Assembly: GCA_001724265.1 (NCBI GenBank)
Contig: MEDY01000257.1
Span: 19,624 to 83,623 of the forward strand
DNA length: 64,000 bases
From: Rhizaria sp. SCN 62-66
Taxonomy: Eukaryota; Rhizaria, unplaced
Direction: 5' to 3'
Both the position numbers and the translations under genes were made by a program. How positions within the stretch are numbered: position 1 is the first letter of the stretch; each line of letters starts with the position of its first letter. The notes under the pieces were generated by a model, which did no database searches, was not told the DNA's origin, and was given only the letters and a program-made list of their open reading frames with translations. Positions 55,471-64,000 of the stretch are shown here, piece after piece.

Positions 55471-58340
55471 ATGGGACAGGCCCCACCGTCTGGTTTTCAT
55501 GAGTTCACGTACCCTAGTGGTGCGGTCTACACTGGCGACTTTGTCAAAGGCCTCCGTCACGGCCGCGGCGTCTACACCACGCCGCACGGCTTCCGCTACG
55601 AGGGCCAATTCGCCGACGACATGCGCGACGGGCAGGGCGAGCTCTGCCACACCACGGCGCACGGCACGCTGCGCTACCAAGGCTCGTGGAGGCGCGACCA
55701 TAAGCACGGTTCTGGCACCTACCACCACGCCAATGGCGATTGGTACAACGGACAGTGGTCGAAGGACAAGATGCACGGCAAGGGCAAGTACTTCTTCGCC
55801 GCCTCGAATGACATCTACACCGGCGGCTTCGCCCACGGCGACATGCACGGGCCCGGTGAGCTCGCCATCGCCGGCGGCACGGGCGGCTACATTACCGGCG
55901 TGTGGCGCGCTGACAAGCTGGAGGGCCGCGCGTGCTACTACCCGCCGCTGCCGGGCGGCAAGACGCGCGTGACCGCGGCCGCCGAGACTGGTGCGCTGCC
56001 GCCGCTGCCGCTGCCGCTGCCTGTGTCGGCGCGCGAGCGCTCGCTCTCGCACTCGCGCTCGCGCGCGCAGTCTCTGCAGAAGCAGCAGCAGCGGCAGGGT
56101 GCAGAGGCGGGGCAAGAGCAGACGCAAGCAGAGGCAGACTCTGCAGCCGCCGCTGCGACAACAGATAAAGCGACCGTGAGCGGCTGCAGCGACATCATTG
56201 ACCCAATGGACGAGATCGCGGCTGCCGCAGAAGCTGCTGCGATGACTCTGGCCACCGTTGTCGCCGCAGCGAACTCCAACAACCCGAACATCATCCTCAA
56301 CAGCAACGGCTTCACGCCAGCGCCGACGGGGACAGCGCGGACGGCAGCTGCGACGGGAGTCCGTTTGCGGCCGCGGCCGGTGAGCAGGCGGGCGTGGCGC
56401 GGTGGTACGAGCACGGCCTGCTGTTTGCCGAGGGCGAGGCCGCCGTGGCCGCGCTCGAAGCCGCCGCTGAGGCCGACGGGGGCCTCCCGAACGCCGACGA
56501 CGGCAACAATGACGACGACGGCGATGGTCGCTCCGACTCTGACTCGCAGGCCGGCGGTGACGACGACGCGGACGCCGACCCTGAGGCCAAGTCCAAGGGC
56601 GGCGGCAGCGACGCCAACAACAAGAACAGCAGCGACCGCAAAAGCAAGAGCAAGCGGTCGGGGAGCGGGAGCGGCGGCAAGAAGAAGACCAAGACCAAGA
56701 CCACCGATCTCGACGTCGGGCCCGGCGCGACCGCCCGGAGCAAGCGCCGCGGCGACGGCAGCAGCAGCACCAGCGGCGACGCCGGCGACAGCGACAGCGA
56801 CGACTGTGCGCGCGACCGCGCCGCGGGCGTCAAGCGCAACGGGTTCGGCGTCCGGTCCAAGCACTACGTGCACAGCACCAGCGCCGTCGGCGTGCCCGCG
56901 GACGCGAACGGGGGCGGGGGCGGGAACGGCGCTGCTGGGGCTGCGAGCAGCAGAGGCGCAGGCATGAGGCGCGAGCAGACCGCGGACCGGCTCGTGAGTG
57001 TTCCGCTGGACTCGTTCTGTATCCCGCCGAACGAGGCGAACTCATATAACACGTTCACTCTGCTCCGCGTCAACTATAACAACGCAGCTGCCAACGTGAA
57101 CACACCCATGGAGTCGAATTACTTGGCGGGGAGTCCTGCGAACGGCGCCGCCGCGCGGAGCGCGGGCCACACTGGCACGGGCGCGTTCGGGGGGACGCTG
57201 GTGCCCGAGTCAGTCGCGATCAAGACGCAGGACCGCAAGAACGGCGCGGGCAAGAGCAAGAGCAAGAGCGACAGCAAAGACGTCAAGAATGACAAGAACT
57301 GTGATAATAACAAGGACGTTAGCAAGGGCCAAGATGTTAAGAACGAAGCTGTATTCGACTTAGATGCTTTCACTGGCAACAACAGCACTATTGCCACAAA
57401 CGCGGCCGCGATCAGTGCAAGCCACGGGCCTGTGCGTGACTCTGATGAGCTATCGACGATCGTGAAGAGCGCCACCATGGACGTCATGTGTCTCGTACCC
57501 TCGGCCGCTGCAGCCCGCAAGCGCGCCAGCGCGAGCAACGCAGCCGGCGCGCGCGGTGTGATCGTGACTGTGACCGAGGCGGCTGAGGACGAGGAGAACG
57601 CTGACTCTAAGGCCGGCAGCAATGACGGTGAGCCCGGCGAGGTAGCCTTCTCACAGCAACAGTCTCAGCCACCAGTGACCGATCGTGCGACTGCCAGTGC
57701 CACACCTGCGAGCAGCACTCACGGCTACAACAGCCTCGGCCACGGCCGCTCCAGCTCCGTCTCGAGCGCTCGCGGCGGCGGGATGGTGCACAGCGTCACT
57801 TTCACAAACACCAGCACCGCCGCATCTGCCTCTGCTAGCCGCAGCAACAACACGAGCAGTGACGCCAACAGTGCGGGCGGCAACTCTGTCGCCGCGAACG
57901 TCATGGGTGCGTCGACCATCGCCCCCATCATCGCGACAAACTACCCTGGCTCCGCAGCCTTCAAGCGCGGCAAGGGCAAGTTTGCGACAGCAGCCGACGC
58001 CGACGCTGACGCGGACGCGGGTGTTGACGCAGACGCTGACGCCGTTGACGACGACGCTGTTGAGCTTAGTGACAGTGATAACGCGCCTGAGACTGCTGTC
58101 GAGACCGAGACTGAGGCTGAGGTGGAGGTGGAGGCGAATGACCTCGTCACCGACATCAGCATCGGCAATAACACTACCAACGTGAACAACAATGCACAGA
58201 TCGATGACATTGACAATACCAGTACTGAAAAGCCGCGTGGCGACATCGCGGACCCGGTGCACGCCGTGGCCATCACCGACTTCGGGGACCTACTCGGCGA
58301 CATCAACCGCTCGGCCTCGCTCGACGCCGGCTTCTTCTGA
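55471..58340 (+). CDS. MORN-repeat protein with a probable frameshift near 56305-56335
   Basis: The N-terminal 160 residues are MORN repeats, about seven in a row: YPSGAVYTGDFVKGLRHGRG, TPHGFRYEGQFADDMRDGQG, RYQGSWRRDHKHGSG, NGDWYNGQWSKDKMHGKG, NDIYTGGFAHGDMHGPG and GYITGVWRADKLEGRA. Such repeats pack into a beta-sheet strip and often sit at membranes or the cytoskeleton. The frame from 55471 stays open to 56967 but turns to Arg/Pro/Thr gibberish after about 56320. The next frame (the 56394-58340 ORF, open further upstream) there reads sensible ADGDSADGSCDGSPF and continues to a TGA at 58340 with acidic, Ser/Asn/Asp-rich sequence, ending in ITDFGDLLGDINRS. The shift equals one missing base; a G4 run at 56328-56331 is a candidate. 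No GTACG intron fits. Either a sequencing error, a real break, or two overlapping genes. Confidence 0.7.
57988..58045 (+). repeat. Asp-Ala tandem repeat in the MORN-gene tail
   Basis: GCCGAC/GCTGAC hexamers encode an Asp-Ala run, followed by Val-Asp variants. A similar Asp-Ala stretch is found in the coiled-coil gene near 13120-13150, so it is a common local low-complexity type. Confidence 0.6.
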
Positions 58341-58801
58341 TGAGCAGAGCCAAGTCGCAAAACAACGGGGAAAAAATTACTTCAGACCGCCTCGCGTGCA
58401 TGTGATTATATCTAGATTTCCAAAGACACAACAGACATGTGCTGTTGCACGAAAGCAATAAAACAAAAACATTGACTGACACGTGACATTTCCTCACCTC
58501 TTTGTTCTGCTTGTTTCTGTTAAGTAGGTTTGTGTTGTATTATACCTAGAAAAATATAATTGAATTTCTTTGGTTTTTTCTTTCTTTGTGTTGATTTAGC
58601 GTTAATTTGCGATATTGTTTCACTCTGTAAATCGTGTGCACAGTTTCCTCGAACGACAAAGCACAACGTTAGCGTTAAGTCCGCACATTTGCTCTGGTCT
58701 CGGCCACGTCACTATATTTGACTCTCCTTCTTCATCTTGTCGACAGCGCAGTGCTCAGTACTCAGTACTCGGGTAAGCACTTGGATTCCACCCCGTGGTA
58801 C
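58341..58801. other. Convergent intergenic region (MORN gene / V-ATPase d)
   Basis: AT-rich; AATAAA at 58457-58462 serves the plus-strand gene. Nothing else seen. Confidence 0.45.
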
Positions 58802-60302
58802 TTAGAAGATGGGGACGTACTTGATCTGGCGGCGCTCGGCGCCGGCGCGGGTCTTGACCGAGAGCGCGGATCCGATGGAGCGGAGGTTCTCCAGCTCCAC
58901 GAGCTTCAGCTTGACAAACGCGTAGAAAGACGCAAAGTGCGACTGTCCGTCGAGCGCCTTCTTCAGGATGTCCACCTCGATCTGCTTGAGCGCGTCCGAG
59001 AGCGATGAGGTCTTCTCGGCGGCCTTGCGCATCGCCTCGCGGTACTGCGGGTAGGGCTCCACGGCGTACGCCAACGCGGCGTCCGAGTCGACCTTGGAGA
59101 AGTGGCGCGCGCCCACGGTCGCGCCGGGGTGGCCGCCGGAGTTGGAGCCGGTGCAGTCGGGGTAGAGCTTGCCGAAGGAGCAGAAGAGCTCCTGGCGGGA
59201 CGCGCGGTGCAGCGGGTCGTTGAGCGACGACTTGACGGCGATCGAGTTGTGCACGATCTCGATCGCGCGGCGGTCGGCCTCAAACTCGAGCACGTCCTTC
59301 ATCACGGTCCACGTCTCGCCGCCGAGCTCCTTGCAGTAGGCGTACAGGTCCTCAAGCCAGAGCTTGCGCAGCTGGTCCGAGATGATGTTGACGTCGACTT
59401 CCTTGAAGGCGCCCTGGAGGGCCTTCGAGGGCTCGCCCGACTTGACCTCCTGGTCGAAGTACTGCGCAAAGTACTTGGCGACGGGGAGGTCGACGAGCAC
59501 GACGCGGTACAGGTCGAGGATGTTGTCGTCCTTCTCGAACGTGAGCATCGACTTAAGGTAGGGCGAGCGGCCCAGCGGGTGGCAGTGCTCGAGCACCTCC
59601 TCGGCGGGGGTGCCCTTGACCGTGGCGGCGATGATGGCCACAACGTTGGCAATGAGGAACTCGTGCGCGATAAGGTCGATGAAGGGCGCGAGGCGGCCAA
59701 GTGCCTGGGAGCGGATCCACTCGAACTCGGACACGAACTTGTCGAAGCACTTCTGGTAGATAAGCTGCGCGCGGGGCGCGGCCAGGCCCTGCAGCGCGGT
59801 CACGTAGTCGGTGTCCTGCAGCACGGTCTTGAAGTCCTCGATCGTCTCAACAGTCGTCAGGTGCTTGTACTCGGCCTTGGAGAGGAAGCCAGAGCGCATA
59901 CCTGTTACGTGAGAATGGTTACGGTGTAGTTGAACGGAAGAGCGACGTAGCGACAAGAAGTGGGATAATTGGGGACGATGAGAGTGTCGTAAGATAAAAA
60001 CAATAAATTATATGACAATGTGTTGTGGCATAATACGGATCTGAGTTGTGAAGCAATATGACGAAGACAGGACATAGAAAAATGACTCGAAAGCAAATGA
60101 GAGTGACCCAATCTCCGGTGGAGACGACGTTGCTCAGCAATGCAGCCCAGTGGAATAAGAGACAAAGGGACGTACCGCGAAGGTGGGCCTCAAGGAAACC
60201 GTACTCGACGTTGAAGCCGGTCAGGTCCTCGACGGGGCCCGGGATGCGGGGCGCAGGCGCCACTTCGGCGAGCTCCTTCAGGAAGCTGCTGTTCTCAGAC
60301 AT
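58802..60302 (-). CDS. ATP6V0D: V-type proton ATPase subunit d (V0 sector)
   Basis: Two exons, 60302-60176 and 59901-58802 (TAA), 408 residues; a split Gly codon joins them. Subunit d caps the membrane c-ring and couples it to the central stalk. Family text includes FNVEYGFLEAHLRGMRSGFLSKAEYKHL at the N terminus, then VETIEDFKTVLQDTDY, FVSEFEWIRSQALGRLAPFIDLI, AHEFLIANVVAII, EEVLEHCHPLGRSPYLKSM, DQEVKSGEPSKALQGAF, FEADRRAIEIVHNSI and the C-terminal KLVELENLRSIGSAL. Length equals the family norm (about 350) plus about 50 residues, mainly from an insertion near RHFSKVDSDAA and a longer N terminus. The 274-bp intron is the longest in the window. Confidence 0.95.
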
Positions 60303-60943
60303 GAAGCCTAAGGGGAAGCTAAAAGCAAACCAGGTTTAAGTGGGCACGGTAAGCGTGTGAACGTCAACTAAAATGAAATATAGGCACAACAGCTCGCATC
60401 TAACGCAATATCTTCTATTCACTCGCACAGCAATACGGCTGAAGTCTCTAACACAGCCTGATTGAGGTCCAACCACGAAGCATGATGAGCGACGACACTG
60501 TTGCCTCGCTTGCTCGCTGGACGATTTTTGAGAACCAGACTGGCAGGACTGGCAGCAGCTAACTCGCTTGCCAGGTCATCACTATCTCGCTCTCCTGACT
60601 TACACTGTCCGTCAACAGCAAAGTGAATATCTGCGACGGTACTTTCACGATGTTTTTGTTTCGATTTTAAATCAACCGCGCTTCCAAACAGAATCCTTCG
60701 AGTGAACTAGCTCCTCTATCTTTCGACTGCACGCTGTGTTCATTGCCTCCTCGTCTGCCCTCCAACGAGGCTCGGTGGTCTTTAGCATTTTTGTATAACA
60801 CGAACGATGTTGTGTGCACCATACTCAACTATCATTCTAACCTATGCCTCTGCCTTGCAAAATCGTTCGACTTGTCTTCCCCTGCTTCACCTTCCCTCAG
60901 CCGAGTAACAACACGCAAAGCGTCCGCAACCGTTTCCCCGGCA
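60303..60943. promoter_or_regulatory. Divergent promoter region (V-ATPase d / His-Cys-rich gene)
   Basis: 641 bp between starts, with mixed AT-rich and C/T-rich sequence. The open frame of the plus-strand gene extends left to 60743 but without a coding-like composition. Confidence 0.4.
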
Positions 60944-63269
60944 ATGTCAACAAGTGCCAGCCCAGTCGCGCGCCCTATCTACGGCCCCGCTCCGCACCCG
61001 ATCTCCCCGGCTACGCATACATACGCTGACACGTCTGTATCTGCTGCCAAGGCCGCCCTGGCTTCCCGTGTCGCCTTTTCGTCCCCCTTCTCTTCCGACC
61101 ACGGATCCTCATCTGCCGCCTCTGCTGCTACGGCAACAGCTGCAGCTGCTGCTGCTGGCACTCCTCACGCGGGGGCTCACGGCCACTACGCCCCCGGCTA
61201 CACGAACAGCAGCAGCAGTAATAGCAGCGGTGGTCCCGCGTCAGCCAGCGACGTCGAGTACTACTTCACCGACTGCTTCTGCGCCGGAATCTACTCCCAG
61301 TCATACTTCGCGGCCCAGCAGCAGTCCTCCTTCTCCTCGGCGGGCGCCGGCGACCCCCTCGTGTCGGCCGCGGCGGCGACGGTGCCGCCCGAGTACCGGG
61401 AGACGATCTTCGCCCTCGCGCTCCGCGTACTGGCGGACGTGTTGGCGACCGACGTGGACCCCTTCGTGCCCGTCCCGCCCGCCACCCTCACGGCGCTCGC
61501 GCTGCCGGCCACCACGCCTGCCACAGTTACTGCCATCGCGAACAACAGCAGCAGCAACGGGGACGCGGGCGCAAATGCGAACAGTGCGAGTGCGGGTGCG
61601 GGTGCGGATGTAACTGCGACGCTGTTCCAGGGCCGAATCCCGCTGCTCTCGCCGTGGCTGAGCGCCCTCGACACCGCAGCGGCGGCCATTGCGCCGCCTC
61701 GGTCGGTCGCGCTGTACAAAGTGCCGCCGGAGTCGCTTCTGGGGGCGCCCTTCGACTGCGCACAGTCGCTCGGCAGCCCACAGTCACCTGCGCAGTCGCA
61801 GTGTGGGGACAACGCGTGCCCTGCCCACGGCCACCTGCACGGCGGCGTCGCGGCCCACGGCCACGACTGCCACTTGCACGGCCACAGCTCTGCTCGGCAC
61901 AGTCGAGACCGGGAGCACGCCGCGACTGTAAGCGCTGTGAACACTGGAAGCGCTGTGACCGCGGGTGAGTGGCAACAGGGCGGCTGCGGTGGCGGCGTCG
62001 ACGGGCTGGGGTTGACACCGCAGGGCACGTGGCCTGAGCCCGCCACCATCTCCGTCGGCAGCAGTAGCACTCACACCAGCCATTACAACAGCAACGTGTC
62101 CGGGCTCACGATCACCCCTCCTGCCCACGGTCACGGCCCGCAGGCGCTGCACACGCCGCACAACCCGTCCTCGCGCTCACAGTCGCTCGCTCTTCCGTCG
62201 CTCCCCGACCCGCACTGCGCACAGTCACCATCGCAATCTCCGCAGAGCGCACAGTCGCAGTCTTGCTCACAGTCATATTCCCCGTGTTGCTCGCAAGCCA
62301 TCCCCATCTGCTCACAGCAACAGAACCGGCCGTGTTCGGCAGTTTGCTCGCAGTCCTCCCCTGCGGTCGTGATTGCGGGCGCCAAGGGCTCGCTGCCGCC
62401 GCGGCGCATCCTGAGCCAGGCCGAGGTGGAGCGCGTGGTCGAGGCGATCGAGGTGCTGTGCGACCGACTGCTCGAGCGGCGCGCGACGCTGCTCTCCACC
62501 GAGGTGGCGCTACACAATGCGGGTGTCAGTGAGACGACGGCGTGGGTGCGCGCGTGCGACGGGCAGCGCAACCGGCTCATCACCGCCGTGCGCGCCACGC
62601 GCGAAGCCGTGGACCACGCCAAGACGCGCCTCGCTGCGGCGGCAGACGCGGTGACGCTGGCGAAGCAGGCCGTGGCCAGCGCGGAGGAGATTGGCATGCC
62701 GCCCGCCAAGGCTGCCAAGCTAGTCAAGTCACTGGCCGAGGCGCGGCAGAGGCGCGACGTCGTCGCCAGGGAGCTCGACAGGTAAGTGCGCAACCTTAGC
62801 CATCAAAATGTGACGTCATAATGAAGTCAAATCAAAATAATTATCTCTGAATTTCCTGAATTTAAGTTAATTACGTGTTATTATTGGCTATGGCCCGGAT
62901 TTTTCTGTGTATCATCTCATCTGTGCTATGTATCCTTCTGCACGTGTTTTTTTCTAACGCTCACTCAGGGTGACCCAAGAACGCTCCGCGGCGCACGCGC
63001 AGCTCGCGTGCGTGACGGACATCATGTCCGAGCTATCGTACGACCCTGAGAAGCGCGCGCTGGGCCAGCTCGAGGTCTGGGTGCGCTCGCCGCTCGCTGC
63101 GCGCACCCTGGGGCCCGCCAACCAAGAGCGCTTGCTGGCCAAGGTCAACAAGCTCGCGGGGCTGCGCGCGCAAACGCTCGCGGTACGGGCCAAAATCGGA
63201 CATATCGCCACCGCGGTGCGTGCGCTACGTGTGCGGCTACAGCATATTGTTGTTGCGTTTTGGAAATAA
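60944..63269 (+). CDS. Low-complexity protein with His- and Ser/Gln/Cys-rich segments and a coiled-coil C terminus
   Basis: Two exons, 60944-62781 and 62969-63269 (TAA), 712 residues. The ATG at 60944 is preferred because the composition changes there; an ATG-less frame runs further left. The first half is Ser/Ala/Gly-rich with one ordered island (DVEYYFTDCFCAGIYSQSYF, then YRETIFALALRVLADVLA). A His-rich patch follows (CPAHGHLHGGVAAHGHDCHLHGHS), then a Ser/Gln/Cys-rich stretch with repeated SQS and CSQ units. Residues about 485-712 are a charged coiled coil (ILSQAEVERVVEAIEVLCDRLLERR, later AKTRLAAAADAVTLAKQAVASAEE) running into exon 2. The intron is the only one with a GTAAGT donor. The stop codon overlaps an AATAAA (63265-63270), so the 3' UTR may be very short. 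Family not recognised; metal binding by the His/Cys patches is only a possibility. Confidence 0.7.
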
Positions 63270-63270
63270 A
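63265..63270 (+). terminator. Polyadenylation signal overlapping the stop codon
   Basis: AATAAA whose TAA is the stop codon of the upstream gene (TGG AAA TAA). If used, the mRNA has only about 10-30 bases after the stop. Confidence 0.4.
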
Positions 63271-63817
63271 GCGAGATCACGTCGCTACATGTGGCAAAAG
63301 AATGACTTACGCACCGAAAGTGCGTATGATTTGCCGTACGCACTTTGTTTTAGAACACACATTTTTCCTGTATAACTACTGCCATTGTGTGTGCTGCCGC
63401 AGATCAGACCTGTCGATGATACATAGTTGTTATTTTTTATAGTTAATCTATCTGAAAAAAGTGTTATTGCCGCGAGATCTCGCGTTGAAGCCAACATCGG
63501 CCAAAATCCTTCGTATCTTAAGACTTGCTAATCGGGAGAAATCGACTGGATATGCACACGCAGATTGAAACCACCCAGATAATAGCGCAAAAACGGAAAT
63601 ATATTAAACTTGATATGAATGATTTCAAGTGTGAACTGAAAGCATGCAGAGAGTATAGAGAGAAACCCGAGTGTTTGTGTATGTATTCAGGGATCAAGCA
63701 AGAGAAGGACTTTTGAGCACGTTAATCAATCCTGCGCGCGCGCTGGCAGATACAGAAGCACCGCAACGAGCACGCAAGGAAAAAAGAGAGAGCAGGAAGT
63801 GTGTGTTGATTTATACT
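63271..63817. other. Convergent intergenic region before the ribosomal protein gene
   Basis: AT-rich, 547 bp, no supported gene; small ORFs here have no coding character. Confidence 0.4.
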
Positions 63818-64000
63818 TTACTTGCGGACGGCGTTGTTGATGCGGGTGCGGGTGGCGCGGGTGACCTTGACGAAGTCCTTGGAAGCGGCGGGCTTGGTGG
63901 ACTTCTTCTCGGTCTTCTTGGCGGCGGCGGAAGCAGCCTTGGCCTTGGCGGCACGCTCGGCAGCCTCACGCTGGGCCTTCTTGTAGTCGGAGTTGGCGGA
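63818..64000 (-). CDS. C-terminal part of a probable cytosolic ribosomal protein (eL24-like); start beyond the window
   Basis: The last 60 residues, ending TAA at 63818-63820, are Lys/Ala-rich: YKKAQREAAERAAKAKAASA, KKTEKKSTKPAASKDF and the basic end VKVTRATRTRINNAVRK. A helical Ala/Lys tail of this kind is typical of eukaryotic ribosomal proteins such as eL24 or eL28, and KxQREAAxRAAK resembles the eL24 tail. Codons are strongly C-ending and uniform (AAG, GCC, CGC), as in highly expressed genes, and differ from the mixed usage of neighbours. The main domain lies outside the window, so the family name is tentative. Confidence 0.55.
   Translation of the reverse strand, partial: SANSDYKKAQREAAERAAKAKAASAAAKKTEKKSTKPAASKDFVKVTRATRTRINNAVRK

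Noticed and set aside
1-64000. Bacterial contamination, transposons, CRISPR or viral insertions
   Set aside because: Introns, eukaryote-only proteins and uniform composition run throughout; no transposase, reverse transcriptase, terminal repeats or spaced direct repeats were seen.

Overview
This window is nuclear DNA from a unicellular, flagellated eukaryote. Coding sequence is GC-rich and proteins carry long alanine, serine, glycine, asparagine, glutamine or acidic tracts. Introns are short (101-274 bp) and AT-rich, as are the spaces between genes. Two genes are motile-cilium specific (DNAI4/IC138 and CFAP61), so the organism should build 9+2 axonemes with I1 inner-arm dynein. LZIC and an animal-type transglutaminase suggest a heterotrophic flagellate on or near the opisthokont/apusomonad side of the tree, but I cannot name the species.

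Layout, left to right: transglutaminase (-, 3' end off the window); small secreted acidic protein (-); Nup155 nucleoporin (+); coiled-coil protein (-); LZIC (+); DNAI4 axonemal dynein intermediate chain (-); MLKL-like helical-bundle/pseudokinase gene with an in-frame TAG (+); large secreted low-complexity protein (-); folylpolyglutamate synthase (+); EF-hand protein (-); CFAP61 (+); methylenetetrahydrofolate reductase (-); proteasome subunit Rpn10 (+); giant bromodomain protein (-); MORN-repeat protein with a probable frameshift (+); V-ATPase subunit d (-); His/Cys/Ser-Gln-rich coiled-coil protein (+); and the C-terminal end of a probable ribosomal protein (-).

From the second gene to the right edge, 17 genes in a row alternate strands without exception. 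The genes therefore form divergent pairs with starts 0.4-1.8 kb apart, and convergent pairs with stops 0.2-0.8 kb apart. Splice donors are equally uniform: 16 of 17 introns have C at +4 and G at +5 (mostly GTACG), and only one has the textbook GTAAGT.

Functionally the genes are mostly unrelated housekeeping units: folate metabolism (FPGS and MTHFR), proteasome, V-ATPase, nuclear pore, chromatin and ribosome. Two cilium genes sit among them. The most unusual items are the alternating architecture, the donor consensus, the MLKL-like gene and its internal TAG (TAG closes no other gene seen here), and the secreted transglutaminase with an intact Cys-His-Asp triad.
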